Below are positions 1 to 8,611 of a DNA stretch of 64,000 nt, piece after piece; the stretch's first letter is position 1, and every line of letters begins with the position of its first letter. This DNA is from Sphingomonas sp. (lineage in GTDB: Bacteria > Pseudomonadota > Alphaproteobacteria > Sphingomonadales > Sphingomonadaceae), in NCBI RefSeq assembly GCF_019749955.1, contig NZ_JAIEPC010000043.1, forward strand, positions 1-64,000, given 5' to 3'. The position numbers were made by a program, and so were the translations under genes. Below the pieces are notes generated by a model. That model ran no database searches. It was not told where the DNA came from and saw only the letters and a list, made by a program, of their open reading frames with translations.

Positions 1-163
1 GCGGTCGGCCGCCCCCGCCGCCCCGCCCCGCGGCGGGGGGGGGCGGGCCCCCCCGCCGGCCCCCCCCCGCCCCCCCCCCCGCGCCACAGGCTCAATACCC
101 GCGCCCCCTCCACCACGCCCTGCGGGCGCGGTCCCCCTCCCCCAGCAAAGCTGGGGGAGGAAT
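1..163. other. Low-complexity GC block, likely contig-edge artefact
   Basis: The first 90 bases are almost pure C/G runs with no coding character, followed by about 70 bases of intergenic-like sequence that ends in a perfect palindrome. Immediately afterwards the sequence enters the middle of valS without any upstream valS codons. The valS frame happens to stay open through this block, but the translation has no synthetase character. I read it as an assembly or sequencing artefact, or a chimeric contig end, rather than a natural gene start. Confidence 0.6.
136..160. repeat. REP-like perfect hairpin
   Basis: An 11-bp arm CCTCCCCCAGC and its exact reverse complement are separated by the loop AAA. 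Palindromes of this kind are common as dispersed intergenic repeats in sphingomonads (recollection, not searched). Its position directly against valS codons is unnatural for such a repeat. Confidence 0.6.
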
Positions 164-1390
164 TTGCTCGGCGGTCGCTACCCCAACGACGTGCTGATCT
201 CCGGCTTCGACATCCTGTTCTTCTGGGACGCGCGGATGATGATGCAGGGGCTGCACTTCATGAAAGACGTGCCGTTCCGCAAGCTCTACCTCCACGGCCT
301 GGTGCGCGCGGCGGATGGGCAGAAAATGTCCAAGTCGAAGGGCAATACGGTCGATCCGCTCGGGCTGATCGACCAATATGGCGCGGATGCTTTGCGCTTC
401 TTCATGGCGGCGATGGAAAGCCAGGGCCGCGACATCAAGATGGATGAGAAGCGGGTCGAGGGCTATCGCAACTTCGCGACCAAGCTTTGGAATGCCGCGC
501 GCTTCTGCCAGGCGAACGGCATTGGCGCGAGTGCGTCGGTCGCGCCGCCCGAGGCGAGCCTCGCGGTCAACAAATGGATCATCGGCGAAGTCGTCGAAAC
601 CGTGCGCGCGGTCGACGCGGCTCTCGCCGATCTGCGCTTCGACGGCGCGGCGAACGCGATCTACCAGTTCGTGTGGAGCCGCTTCTGCGACTGGTATCTC
701 GAGCTGATCAAGCCGGTTTTGAACGACGACGCCGTGCAATACCCGTGGATGGGAGACGAAACGCGCGAAGTCGCGGGCTGGGTGCTTGACCAGATTCTGG
801 TGCTGCTCCACCCGTTCATGCCGTTCATCACCGAGGAACTTTGGTCGAAGCTGGGCGTGCGGGATCGTGAGCTGATCGTCGCAGCGTGGCCACAAGTCGA
901 AGCCGTCGAAATCGATCAAGGGGCGATGGCCGATATCGACTGGCTCATCCGCGTGACGAGTGAGGTTCGAGCCGCAAAGAACGAGCTTGGCATGTCGCCG
1001 GGAGCTATGCTGACCGCCTACGTCCGCGATCCAAATGATAAAACGCTGAGCAGGATCAACGCTTTCTACACGGCGTTGCGGAAAGTTGCGCGGCTGCAAG
1101 ACGTCTATAATCAGGCGCCGTCGTCAGGCGCAGCGCTCCAATTGCCCATTGGGGAAGCGACTTATGTCATCCCGCTTGACGGCGTAATCGATGTGGACGC
1201 CGAACGCGCGCGCCTCACCAAGGGCATCGCCGCTGCCGAGAAGGAACGCGACGCGCTCGCCGGGCGCCTGGGCAACCCCAGCTTCGTCGAGCGCGCCAAG
1301 CCCGAGGCCGTTGAAAAGGCCCGCGCCGATCACGCCGACAAGGCCGCTGAAGCCGAACGGCTCGCGGCGGCGCTGGCGCGGCTCGGTTGA
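164..1390 (+). CDS. valS: Valine-tRNA ligase, C-terminal part (5' truncated)
   Basis: This is the C-terminal ~408 residues of valyl-tRNA synthetase, which charges tRNA-Val with valine in the cytoplasm. The KMSKS ATP-binding signature lies around residues 54-58, preceded by the [12 protein letters not shown] segment typical of class Ia enzymes. An anticodon-binding domain follows, and the C-terminal ~65 residues form the charged coiled-coil tRNA arm. The HIGH half of the catalytic domain and the editing domain are missing, since the full enzyme is about 850-900 aa. The TTG at 164 is simply the first available codon, not a believable start. The stop overlaps the ATG of the MATE gene (TGATG-type junction). 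Confidence 0.93.
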   Translation: MLGGRYPNDVLISGFDILFFWDARMMMQGLHFMKDVPFRKLYLHGLVRAADGQKMSKSKGNTVDPLGLIDQYGADALRFFMAAMESQGRDIKMDEKRVEGYRNFATKLWNAARFCQANGIGASASVAPPEASLAVNKWIIGEVVETVRAVDAALADLRFDGAANAIYQFVWSRFCDWYLELIKPVLNDDAVQYPWMGDETREVAGWVLDQILVLLHPFMPFITEELWSKLGVRDRELIVAAWPQVEAVEIDQGAMADIDWLIRVTSEVRAAKNELGMSPGAMLTAYVRDPNDKTLSRINAFYTALRKVARLQDVYNQAPSSGAALQLPIGEATYVIPLDGVIDVDAERARLTKGIAAAEKERDALAGRLGNPSFVERAKPEAVEKARADHADKAAEAERLAAALARLG

Positions 1391-2844
1391 TGGCCCAACC
1401 TGGCTCCGGCCCCGGCGCACGCGACCTGACCAGTGGGCCGATTGGCGCCACGCTGCTGATGTTCGCGCTGCCGACGCTCGCGTCGAACATCCTCCAGTCG
1501 CTCAACGGCTCGATCAACGCGATCTGGGTCGGGCGGCTGCTGGGCGAAAGCGCGCTGGCGGCCACCTCCAACGCCAACAACATCATGTTCCTGATGTTCG
1601 CCGCGGTGTTTGGCTTCGGCATGGCCGCGACGATTCTGGTCGGGCAGAGCTTCGGCCGCCGTGACATTGATGGCGCGCGGCGGGCGTTCGGATCGGCGGT
1701 GGGGCTGGTGTTCTGGAGCGCGGTGATCGTGGCGACGCTCGGCTGGGTGTTTGCGCGCGAAATTCTCTATCTGCTCGCCACGCCGGGCGATGCGATGCCG
1801 CTCGCGCTGATCTATTTGCGGGTCAGCTTCCTTGGGCTTCCCTCCGCAATGCTGATCGTGCTGATGACGATGGGCTTGCGCGGCGCGGGTGATGCCATGA
1901 CGCCGCTGTTCGTCACTGCCTTTGCCGCCGTGCTCGATATCGGCCTCAACCCGCTGTTCATTCTGGGCTGGGGGCCGATTCCGGCGATGGGCATTGGCGG
2001 ATCGGCGACCGCCTCGCTGATCGCCAATCTGGCGGCGGCGGTCGGGCTCGTCGTCTTTGTCTATGCGCGCGATTTGCCGATCCGACTGCGCGGGGCGGAG
2101 CTATCCTATCTGTTCCCGGCGCGCGATGTCGTCTGGGCCATCGTCAGCAAGGGCGTGCCGATCGGCGCGCAGATGATCGTCATCGCGGTCGCGGGGCTGA
2201 CGATGTTCGGGCTGGTCAACCGGGAGGGCGTCGATACCAGCGCGGCCTTTGGCGTGACGCTCCAGCTCTGGGCCTATGTGCAGATGCCGGCGATGGCGAT
2301 CGGCGCCGCAGTGAGCGCAATGGCGTCGCAAAATATCGGTGCGGGCAAATGGGACCGGGTGGAGAAGATCACCGGATCGGGCATATTGTTCAACATCGTG
2401 ATCACCGGCACGATGGTGCTGGCGTTGATCGCCTTTGATCGACCGGTGATGGCGCTGTTTCTGGGGAGCGAGAGTGCAGCGCTGCCGATCGCGCGGCATA
2501 TCCAGTTGATCGCGACCTGGGGCTTCCTTCTGTTTGGGATGACGATGGTGTTCTTCGGCGTGGTGCGCGCGAATGGCGCGGTGCTGGGGCCGCTCGCAAT
2601 CCTGTTCGTGGCGATGTTCCCGATGCGGATCGGCTTTGCGCTGCTCGCGCGGCCGGTGCTGGGGGTGGATGCCTTGTGGTGGTCGTTCCCGGTCGGGTCG
2701 ATCAGTACGGTGGTGCTGGCCGCGCTCTTCTATCGCTATGGCCCGTGGCGGCGCGAGCGGTTGACCGTGCCGATGGTGCACGAAACCGAAGGCAATGCGC
2801 ACATCACCGCCGAACCGGGCGGGAGCTTCAAGCCGGTGGGTTAG
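1390..2844 (+). CDS. MATE family efflux transporter
   Basis: A 484-aa inner-membrane protein with about twelve hydrophobic segments in two six-helix halves, the layout of MATE (multidrug and toxin extrusion) cation/drug antiporters. The N-terminal half has the family-like stretch around SLNGSINAIWVGRLLGESALAA, and a GQSFGRRD loop follows helix 2-3. The ATG at 1390 overlaps the valS stop, so I prefer it to the TTG one codon upstream. The substrate cannot be told from sequence. The gene may be co-transcribed with valS by translational coupling. Confidence 0.9.
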   Translation: MAQPGSGPGARDLTSGPIGATLLMFALPTLASNILQSLNGSINAIWVGRLLGESALAATSNANNIMFLMFAAVFGFGMAATILVGQSFGRRDIDGARRAFGSAVGLVFWSAVIVATLGWVFAREILYLLATPGDAMPLALIYLRVSFLGLPSAMLIVLMTMGLRGAGDAMTPLFVTAFAAVLDIGLNPLFILGWGPIPAMGIGGSATASLIANLAAAVGLVVFVYARDLPIRLRGAELSYLFPARDVVWAIVSKGVPIGAQMIVIAVAGLTMFGLVNREGVDTSAAFGVTLQLWAYVQMPAMAIGAAVSAMASQNIGAGKWDRVEKITGSGILFNIVITGTMVLALIAFDRPVMALFLGSESAALPIARHIQLIATWGFLLFGMTMVFFGVVRANGAVLGPLAILFVAMFPMRIGFALLARPVLGVDALWWSFPVGSISTVVLAALFYRYGPWRRERLTVPMVHETEGNAHITAEPGGSFKPVG

Positions 2845-2883
2845 GGGCTTGCGTGCTGTCATGCGGTGGACCAAAACCTCCGC

Positions 2884-3873
2884 ATGACCAGCTATCCCGC
2901 GCTTCGCCTTCGCCGTACCCGTTCCGCGCCGTGGAGCCGTCGGCTTCATGCCGAGACGGTGCTGACCCCCGCCGACCTGATCTGGCCGCTGTTCATCGCT
3001 GCGGGGGACGGGGTCGAGGAGCCGATTGCGAGCTTGCCCGGCGTGTCGCGCTGGTCGGTTGATCTGATCGTCGAGCGCGCCAAGGAAGCGCTGGCGGCGG
3101 GCATCCCGTGCATCGCGCTGTTCCCCAATACCCCGCGTGAATTGCGCACCGATGACGGGGCGGAAGCGCTCAATCCCGACAATCTGATGTGCCGCGCGAT
3201 TGGCGCGATCAAGGATCATGTCCCCGGCATCGGCGTGCTGACCGATGTCGCGCTCGATCCCTATACCGCGCATGGCCATGACGGGCTGGTCGACTCGCAG
3301 GGCTATGTCCTCAACGACGACACCGCCGAAGTGCTGACCGCGCAGGCGCTCAATCAGGCGGCAGCCGGGGCCGACATCATCGCCCCATCCGACATGATGG
3401 ACGGGCGCATCGGCCTGATCCGCGAAGCGCTTGAGGACGAAGGCCATGTCAACGTCCAGATCATGTCCTATGCCGCCAAATATGCGAGCGCCTTCTACGG
3501 CCCGTTCCGCGATGCGGTTGGCTCGCGCGGGCTGCTGAAGGGCGACAAGAAGACCTATCAGATGGACCCGGCCAACGCCGAAGAGGCGCTGCGCGAAGTC
3601 GCGCTCGACCTCGACGAAGGCGCCGACAGCGTGATGGTGAAGCCCGGCTTGCCCTATCTCGATATCATCGTCCGGGTGAAGAGCGCGTTCGAAGTGCCTG
3701 TATTCGCTTATCAAGTATCGGGCGAATATGCGATGATCGAGGCCGCTGTGGCAGCCGGTGCAGCCGAGCGCGACGCGATGGTGCTGGAAACGCTGATGGC
3801 GTTCAAGCGCGCCGGTTGTTCGGGGGTGCTGAGCTATCACGCGCTCCACGCCGCGCGGCTGATGGGCGGCTGA
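2884..3873 (+). CDS. hemB: Delta-aminolevulinic acid dehydratase (porphobilinogen synthase)
   Basis: A 329-aa cytosolic enzyme that condenses two 5-aminolevulinate molecules to porphobilinogen in haem synthesis. The two active-site lysines are visible in the KYASAFYGPFRD segment and in SVMVKPGLPYLDI. The region that carries zinc-binding cysteines in some HemB proteins reads DVALDPYTAHGHDG, the Asp-type variant, so this should be a Mg-dependent enzyme. I chose the ATG at 2884 over the in-frame GTG at 2866 because homology begins about there (MTSYPALRLRR). It lies about 40 bases after the MATE gene and is probably separately expressed. Confidence 0.96.
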   Translation: MTSYPALRLRRTRSAPWSRRLHAETVLTPADLIWPLFIAAGDGVEEPIASLPGVSRWSVDLIVERAKEALAAGIPCIALFPNTPRELRTDDGAEALNPDNLMCRAIGAIKDHVPGIGVLTDVALDPYTAHGHDGLVDSQGYVLNDDTAEVLTAQALNQAAAGADIIAPSDMMDGRIGLIREALEDEGHVNVQIMSYAAKYASAFYGPFRDAVGSRGLLKGDKKTYQMDPANAEEALREVALDLDEGADSVMVKPGLPYLDIIVRVKSAFEVPVFAYQVSGEYAMIEAAVAAGAAERDAMVLETLMAFKRAGCSGVLSYHALHAARLMGG

Positions 3874-3886
3874 GCCACTTGCGCCG

Positions 3887-4414
3887 ATGATCACGACCGA
3901 GCGGCTGATCCTGCGCGTGCCCGAGCCGCGCGACCGGGCGGCGCTGCACGCGATGTGGGCCGATCCGGAAGTGATGGCCGAACTTGGGCCGGTGAAGGAC
4001 GCGGCCGCCAGCGACGCGGCGCTCGCCAAGCATGAGGGCTATCGTCACGAGGCGCTTGGCTTTTGGACCGTCGAGCGGCGCGACGATGGGGCGGTGCTGG
4101 GTTTTTGCGGGCTGAAGCGCGGCGATCCGCATAATCCGATTGCGGGCGAAATCGAAGCGGGCTGGATCATCGATCGGCCCTATTGGCGGCAGGGATACGC
4201 TCTCGAAGCGATGGTGGCGGCGTTCGATTGGGGCTGGGCGCATTTCGATGCGGCCCGCATCGTCGCGATTACCTCGGCGATCAACCTCAAGAGCCAACGC
4301 CTGATGGAACGGCTGGGGATGCACCGGCTGGCCGATGGCAATTTCGATCATGTGATGATCCCCGAGGGCGATCCGCTGCGGTCGATGGTCACTTACGCGA
4401 TCACCCGGCCATGA
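3887..4414 (+). CDS. GNAT N-acetyltransferase (RimJ/RimL-like), copy 1
   Basis: A 175-aa acetyltransferase of the RimJ/RimL subgroup of the GNAT fold, which transfers acetyl from acetyl-CoA to an amine. It opens with TERLILR, a typical start of the subgroup, and has the acetyl-CoA pyrophosphate-binding loop RQGYALEA in the middle. It begins 13 bases after hemB and ends in an ATGA overlap with the next copy. The three consecutive GNAT genes share the same C-terminal pattern (MERLGM, then DFDH or NFDH, then a PEGDPLR-type loop), so they arose by tandem duplication. The substrate is unknown. Confidence 0.88.
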   Translation: MITTERLILRVPEPRDRAALHAMWADPEVMAELGPVKDAAASDAALAKHEGYRHEALGFWTVERRDDGAVLGFCGLKRGDPHNPIAGEIEAGWIIDRPYWRQGYALEAMVAAFDWGWAHFDAARIVAITSAINLKSQRLMERLGMHRLADGNFDHVMIPEGDPLRSMVTYAITRP

Positions 4415-4935
4415 TCGAAACCGGGCGGCTCATCATCCGCCCATGGCGTGAGCGCGACCGCGCGCCCTATTTCGCGCTCAATGCCGATCCCGAAGTGCGC
4501 CGCTATCTGGGACCTGCGCAGAGTCGTGCCGAGTCCGACGCCGCGCTCGACCGTCAGGAGGCAGCACAGGCCTTGCACGGCCATTGCTTCTGGGCGCTCG
4601 AGCGACGGGACGACGGCGTCCTGATCGGCTTTTGCGGCCTGCTGCCCGGCAAGCCGCCGATCGAAGGCAAGATCGAGATCGGTTGGCGATTAGGTCGGGC
4701 AAATTGGCAGCAGGGTTATGCGCGCGAAGCGGCTGAGGCGTGCCTCGCCTGGGGCTGGGCCAATCTGTCCGTTCCCGCGATTTACGCAATTACCGTACCC
4801 GCTAACACAGCAAGTTGGGGGCTGATGGAGCGGCTCGGCATGCAGCGCGTGCCCGACGGTGACTTCGATCATCCCGAGCTGCCCGAAGGCGACCCGCTCA
4901 GGCAGCACATAACCTACGCGATTGACAGGCCATGA
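4411..4935 (+). CDS. GNAT N-acetyltransferase, copy 2
   Basis: A 174-aa paralogue of its two neighbours, with ETGRLIIRPW at the start, QQGYAREAAEA as the acetyl-CoA loop and NTASWGLMERLGMQR near the end. The ATG at 4411 overlaps the stop of copy 1; a longer reading frame upstream is an artefact running through copy 1. The end overlaps the ATG of copy 3 by four bases. It is much closer to copy 3 than to copy 1, which suggests two successive duplications. The substrate is not predictable. Confidence 0.9.
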   Translation: MIETGRLIIRPWRERDRAPYFALNADPEVRRYLGPAQSRAESDAALDRQEAAQALHGHCFWALERRDDGVLIGFCGLLPGKPPIEGKIEIGWRLGRANWQQGYAREAAEACLAWGWANLSVPAIYAITVPANTASWGLMERLGMQRVPDGDFDHPELPEGDPLRQHITYAIDRP

Positions 4936-5480
4936 TCGAAACCGAACGGCTAATCGTCCGCCCCTGGCGCGACACCGACCGCGCGCCCTTTGCGGCAATG
5001 GGGCAGGATCCTGAAGTGACGCGCTTCCTCGGACCACTGCGGTCGCGCGCAGAGAGCGACGGCTTGATCGACCGCATGATCGCGATGCAGGCCGAGCATG
5101 GCTATTGCCTCTGGGCGGTTGAGCGGCGCGTCGATACCGCCTTTCTGGGCTTTTGCGGGCTGAATGCCGGACCGATGGGCACGCCGCTGGAGGGCGGGCT
5201 GGAGATCGGTTGGCGGCTGGCGCGCGCCTATTGGCGGCAGGGTTACGCGCGCGAAGCGGCGCTGGCGTGCCTCGACTGGACGTGGGTCAATCTGGCGATT
5301 GACGGATTGTTTTCGATGACCGTGCCGGCCAACACCGCGAGCTGGGGGTTGATGGAGCGGATTGGGATGCGGCGGCTGGCCGATCAGGACTTTGACCATC
5401 CCGGCGTGCCCGACGGTAGTCCGCTCAAACGCCATATCCTCTATCGCCTTGATCGACCCTTTATTAACCATCTTCGCTGA
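4932..5480 (+). CDS. GNAT N-acetyltransferase, copy 3
   Basis: A 182-aa third member of the tandem array, beginning ETERLIVRPW and carrying RQGYAREAALA as the acetyl-CoA loop. It shares NTASWGLMER with copy 2. It ends about 45 bases before the membrane/spermidine-synthase-like fusion gene. The overlapping starts and stops of the three copies indicate one transcript with coupled translation. It could be a peptide or antibiotic acetyltransferase; nothing in the sequence decides this. Confidence 0.9.
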   Translation: MIETERLIVRPWRDTDRAPFAAMGQDPEVTRFLGPLRSRAESDGLIDRMIAMQAEHGYCLWAVERRVDTAFLGFCGLNAGPMGTPLEGGLEIGWRLARAYWRQGYAREAALACLDWTWVNLAIDGLFSMTVPANTASWGLMERIGMRRLADQDFDHPGVPDGSPLKRHILYRLDRPFINHLR

Positions 5481-5524
5481 AGAGGGTCGCGCGCTCGTTT
5501 GGCGCCGCGATCTTGGGGGCGAAT

Positions 5525-7738
5525 ATGGACATGTCGGCAACGATAACCGCAGAACGCCCGCGCCAAGCGACGGCCACCGCGTTCGTCGCCGCGATCTTTG
5601 CAGGATCATTTCTCCTCTTTCTGGTCCAGCCGATGGTCGCCCGCATGGCGCTGCCCAAGCTTGGCGGCGCGCCGAGCGTGTGGAATTCGGCGATGCTCGT
5701 TTATCAGGCGCTGCTGCTGGGCGGCTATGGCTATGCGCACGCGCTCGGTCGGCTGAGCCCGCGCGCGCAGGGCGGCGTGCATCTCGGCGTGCTGCTGGTG
5801 GCCGCGCTGTGGCTGCCGATCGGGCTGATCGCGATCGATTTGCCTGCCGATGCCCAGCCGGCGATCTGGGTGCCGTGGCTGCTCGGCATGTCGATCGGGC
5901 CGTTGTTTTTCGCGGTATCGGCGCAGGCCCCACTGCTCCAGCGCTGGTATTCGAGCGCGAGCGGCGGGCGCGATCCCTATGCGCTTTACGCCGCCTCCAA
6001 CCTCGGCAGTTTCGGCGGGCTGATCGCCTATCCGCTGCTGGTCGAGCCGCTGCTCGCGGTGCAGGCGCAGCGTTGGATTTGGAGCGCAGGCTATGGTGTG
6101 GTGATCCTGCTGGTCGCGGGTTGCGCGGTGATGCTGCCCAAAGCGGCGGCGCGCGCGGCGTCCAAGCCGACCAGCACCGCACCGAGCCGCGCCACAACTG
6201 CGCGCTGGGTGCTGTTGGCGTTCGTGCCGTCAGGGCTGATGCTCGCCGCGACGACCTATATCACCACCGATATCGTCGCGATGCCGCTGCTGTGGGTGAT
6301 CCCGCTTGGCCTCTATCTGCTGAGTTTCTCAATCGCCTTTGCCAGCAATCGCGCGGCGGCAGATCTCATCACGCGGTTGTCGCCGCTGGTCGTCCTGCTG
6401 TTCGGCGGGATCATGGTGAGCGGGTTCGAATCGCGCGCGTATTTGAACGCCATTCTCGCGCTGATCCTGTTGTTCACGGTGTCGGTCGCGCTCCACACGG
6501 CGATGTACCGCGCGCGGCCCGAGCCCGACCGGCTGACGGGATTCTACCTCGCGATGTCGCTTGGCGGTGCGCTGGGTGGGGTGTTTTCGGGGCTGATCGC
6601 GCCGCTGCTGTTCGACTGGACATGGGAATATCCGCTACTGATCTTGCTCGCCGGATTGCTGGTGCCGCAGGCATTGACGATCGCGCCGCTGGCGGGGGTC
6701 TGGGGCACCACGCCGCAGCGCCACCGGATCATGACGCTGGCGGTGGCGCTGGCGACGCTGCTTCTCGTGATTGTAGCGCTGGGTGGCGCGGCTGGGCAGG
6801 GGGTTGGCGGCCAGCGCGGACTCATCTTCGCGGCGATCGCGGGCCTCGGCCTGATTGTCTTGGGCCACCGCGCCGCGTTCATGATCGTGCTGGGCGGTGC
6901 CATCGCGATCTTCGGCGGCTTTGCGTCGCTGATGCTGTCGCTCAATGGCGACGCCCGCACGCGCAGCTATTTCGGCGTCTACACGGTGCGGCAAAGCGCG
7001 ACCGAACGCCAGCTCGCGCATGGCACCACCGTGCACGGCACCGAGCTGATCGGGTCGGTCCAGCGCGAGGTTACGCCGACGACCTATTATGTTCCCGGCT
7101 CGGGCGTGGGCGAGGCAATGCTGGCGGCGCCACGGCTGTTTGGTCCGCAGGCGCGGATCGGCGTTGTCGGCCTCGGGGCAGGGACGCTGAGCTGCTACGC
7201 CCGCGCGGGGCAGCATTGGCGGATGTTCGAAATCGACCCCGCAATCGTCAGGATCGCGCAAACGCGCTTCGGCTATCTGCGCCGCTGCTTGCCGGGTGCC
7301 GATATCGTTGTGGGCGACGCGCGACTGGCGCTGGCGGTTCAGCCGAACGCGAGCTTCGATCTGCTCGCGCTCGATGCCTTTTCGTCGGACGCCGTGCCGA
7401 TGCATTTGATGACGCGCGAGGCCTTTGCCCGCTACGCCAGCGTGTTGGCGCCAAACGGGCTGCTGATGGTGCACATCTCGAACCGGTTCCTCGATCTTGA
7501 GCCGGTCGTAGCCGCCAATGCCAAGGTCGATGGCTGGCACGCCGCAGCGCTGGTCTATCGCCCGTCGATCAAGCCGCGCGAGGGCGAGACCGTGTCGCAG
7601 TGGATTGCACTCAGCCGTGATGCGGCGACACTGGTCGCGCTGACCAAGGGCAATCCGGGCTGGGTGCCGCTACAGGGTCGACCGGGTTTCGCGCCGTGGA
7701 CCGACGATCATTCGAGCATTCTGCCGCTGCTCAAATAG
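5525..7738 (+). CDS. Fused membrane domain / spermidine-synthase-like protein
   Basis: A 737-aa inner-membrane protein. Residues 1 to about 470 hold a long series of hydrophobic helices of the transporter-like type found in fused MFS/spermidine synthase proteins. The C-terminal ~230 residues form a SAM-binding Rossmann domain with IGVVGLGAGTLSCYA as the glycine-rich loop, an acidic residue in MFEIDPAIV and the LLALDAFSSDAVP segment typical of SpeE-like domains. Whether it makes polyamines is doubtful, since many such fusions have no assigned reaction. The ATG at 5525 is preferred to the TTG at 5513. The 3' end overlaps the convergent lipoprotein gene by 69 bases. Confidence 0.82.
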   Translation: MDMSATITAERPRQATATAFVAAIFAGSFLLFLVQPMVARMALPKLGGAPSVWNSAMLVYQALLLGGYGYAHALGRLSPRAQGGVHLGVLLVAALWLPIGLIAIDLPADAQPAIWVPWLLGMSIGPLFFAVSAQAPLLQRWYSSASGGRDPYALYAASNLGSFGGLIAYPLLVEPLLAVQAQRWIWSAGYGVVILLVAGCAVMLPKAAARAASKPTSTAPSRATTARWVLLAFVPSGLMLAATTYITTDIVAMPLLWVIPLGLYLLSFSIAFASNRAAADLITRLSPLVVLLFGGIMVSGFESRAYLNAILALILLFTVSVALHTAMYRARPEPDRLTGFYLAMSLGGALGGVFSGLIAPLLFDWTWEYPLLILLAGLLVPQALTIAPLAGVWGTTPQRHRIMTLAVALATLLLVIVALGGAAGQGVGGQRGLIFAAIAGLGLIVLGHRAAFMIVLGGAIAIFGGFASLMLSLNGDARTRSYFGVYTVRQSATERQLAHGTTVHGTELIGSVQREVTPTTYYVPGSGVGEAMLAAPRLFGPQARIGVVGLGAGTLSCYARAGQHWRMFEIDPAIVRIAQTRFGYLRRCLPGADIVVGDARLALAVQPNASFDLLALDAFSSDAVPMHLMTREAFARYASVLAPNGLLMVHISNRFLDLEPVVAANAKVDGWHAAALVYRPSIKPREGETVSQWIALSRDAATLVALTKGNPGWVPLQGRPGFAPWTDDHSSILPLLK

Positions 7739-8239
7739 CAAGGCGCGGGATGAGGCTGGCGCGAGCTGTCCGTTCAGTGTTTCGATGATGACGCCCTCGT
7801 CATCATGCTGCGTCGTTGCCTGCGCGCGCGCTGCCTCAAGCGCGGGATAGGCTGGGTGGCCTTCCGCCGCGCGATCGATCGCGTCGCGTTCGAGGTCGGT
7901 CAACGTTGACGATGATTGCACGCGCAACACATCGAGATCAGCAAGCGCTGATTGTGCATCGAGCCAGGCGTCGGTGCCGGCGGGCTGCCCCTGCGCGGCC
8001 TTGACGAGCGCTTCAGCGCGGGCGGCCTGCGTCGTGAAATCGGCGTGGGTCCTGGCGAGCGCTGCGGTGGCGGTCGCGACGCGGGCATCGAGTGCGGGAT
8101 CGGCGACAATTGCCGGGCTGCTCGGCATCGGTTCGGAATCGTCGCGCGTCTCGATCGCACGCGGCAGCAGCGAGGGGAAACGGCTCGATGGCTGGGCGCA
8201 GCCGGCCAGCAACAGCAACAAGAGCAGGGGGCGTTTCAT
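7670..8239 (-). CDS. Hypothetical lipoprotein
   Basis: A 189-aa protein of unknown function. It starts MKRPLLLLLLLAGCAQP, a classic lipoprotein signal with lipobox LAGC, so it should be lipidated and anchored in the envelope. The rest is rich in Ala, Asp and Gln and probably helical. I chose the ATG at 8239 because the upstream codons (to 8275) would bury the signal peptide. Its last 69 bases lie antisense to the end of the preceding gene. No domain is recognised. Confidence 0.7.
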   Translation of the reverse strand: MKRPLLLLLLLAGCAQPSSRFPSLLPRAIETRDDSEPMPSSPAIVADPALDARVATATAALARTHADFTTQAARAEALVKAAQGQPAGTDAWLDAQSALADLDVLRVQSSSTLTDLERDAIDRAAEGHPAYPALEAARAQATTQHDDEGVIIETLNGQLAPASSRALLFEQRQNARMIVGPRRETRSTL

Positions 8240-8321
8240 CACCGCCGCTCTATGCGTGGCGCCGTCGGTGCGCAACGGGCTTGCGCAATCGGGGTTAGCC
8301 CTCTAAGGGACCGCTTCTCAC

Positions 8322-8398
8322 GCACCCATAGCTCAGCTGGATAGAGCATCAGACTACGAATCTGAGGGTCGGGCGTTCGAATCGCTCTGGGTGCACCA
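8322..8398 (+). tRNA. tRNA-Arg (anticodon ACG)
   Basis: The 77-base sequence folds as a cloverleaf. The acceptor arms GCACCCA and TGGGTGC pair fully, the anticodon loop is CTACGAA (ACG at its centre) on a TCAGA/TCTGA stem, and the T-loop is GTTCGAATC. The CCA end is encoded. The A at position 34 is expected to be edited to inosine to read CGN codons. Confidence 0.97.
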
Positions 8399-8518
8399 TT
8401 TCCCTTTCCGCTGGCAAACAAGTCGCTTGAAGGCGATGATTCGCGCGGCTTTTTGCGTTGCGAACTCGCTAGCCGCGTGGGCGTCCGCTGTCGTGCAATC
8501 CCCAACTTAATTGACGAT

Positions 8519-8536
8519 CTGTAACCCGATTGTCAC
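8519..8536 (+). promoter_or_regulatory. PhoB-like box upstream of the secreted nuclease
   Basis: Two 7-bp direct repeats separated by four bases, CTGTAAC-CCGA-TTGTCAC, match the Pho-box pattern (7+4+7). A TAG-containing -10-like element begins at 8547, 11 bases after the box, and the ATG lies at 8612. The same arrangement precedes the next gene, which strengthens the call. Binding by PhoB is an inference. Confidence 0.62.
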
Positions 8537-8611
8537 GCGCCACCACTAGCGCGGTTTACTGAAAATTAAGGATTCGCGCGACCCGCCACGGCGGGCAATC
8601 GGGGGCATGGC

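Noticed and set aside
2101-4029. Long minus-strand frame (642 codons) opposite the MATE and hemB genes
   Set aside because: High-GC antisense shadow; the plus-strand genes have full family motifs and this frame has none.
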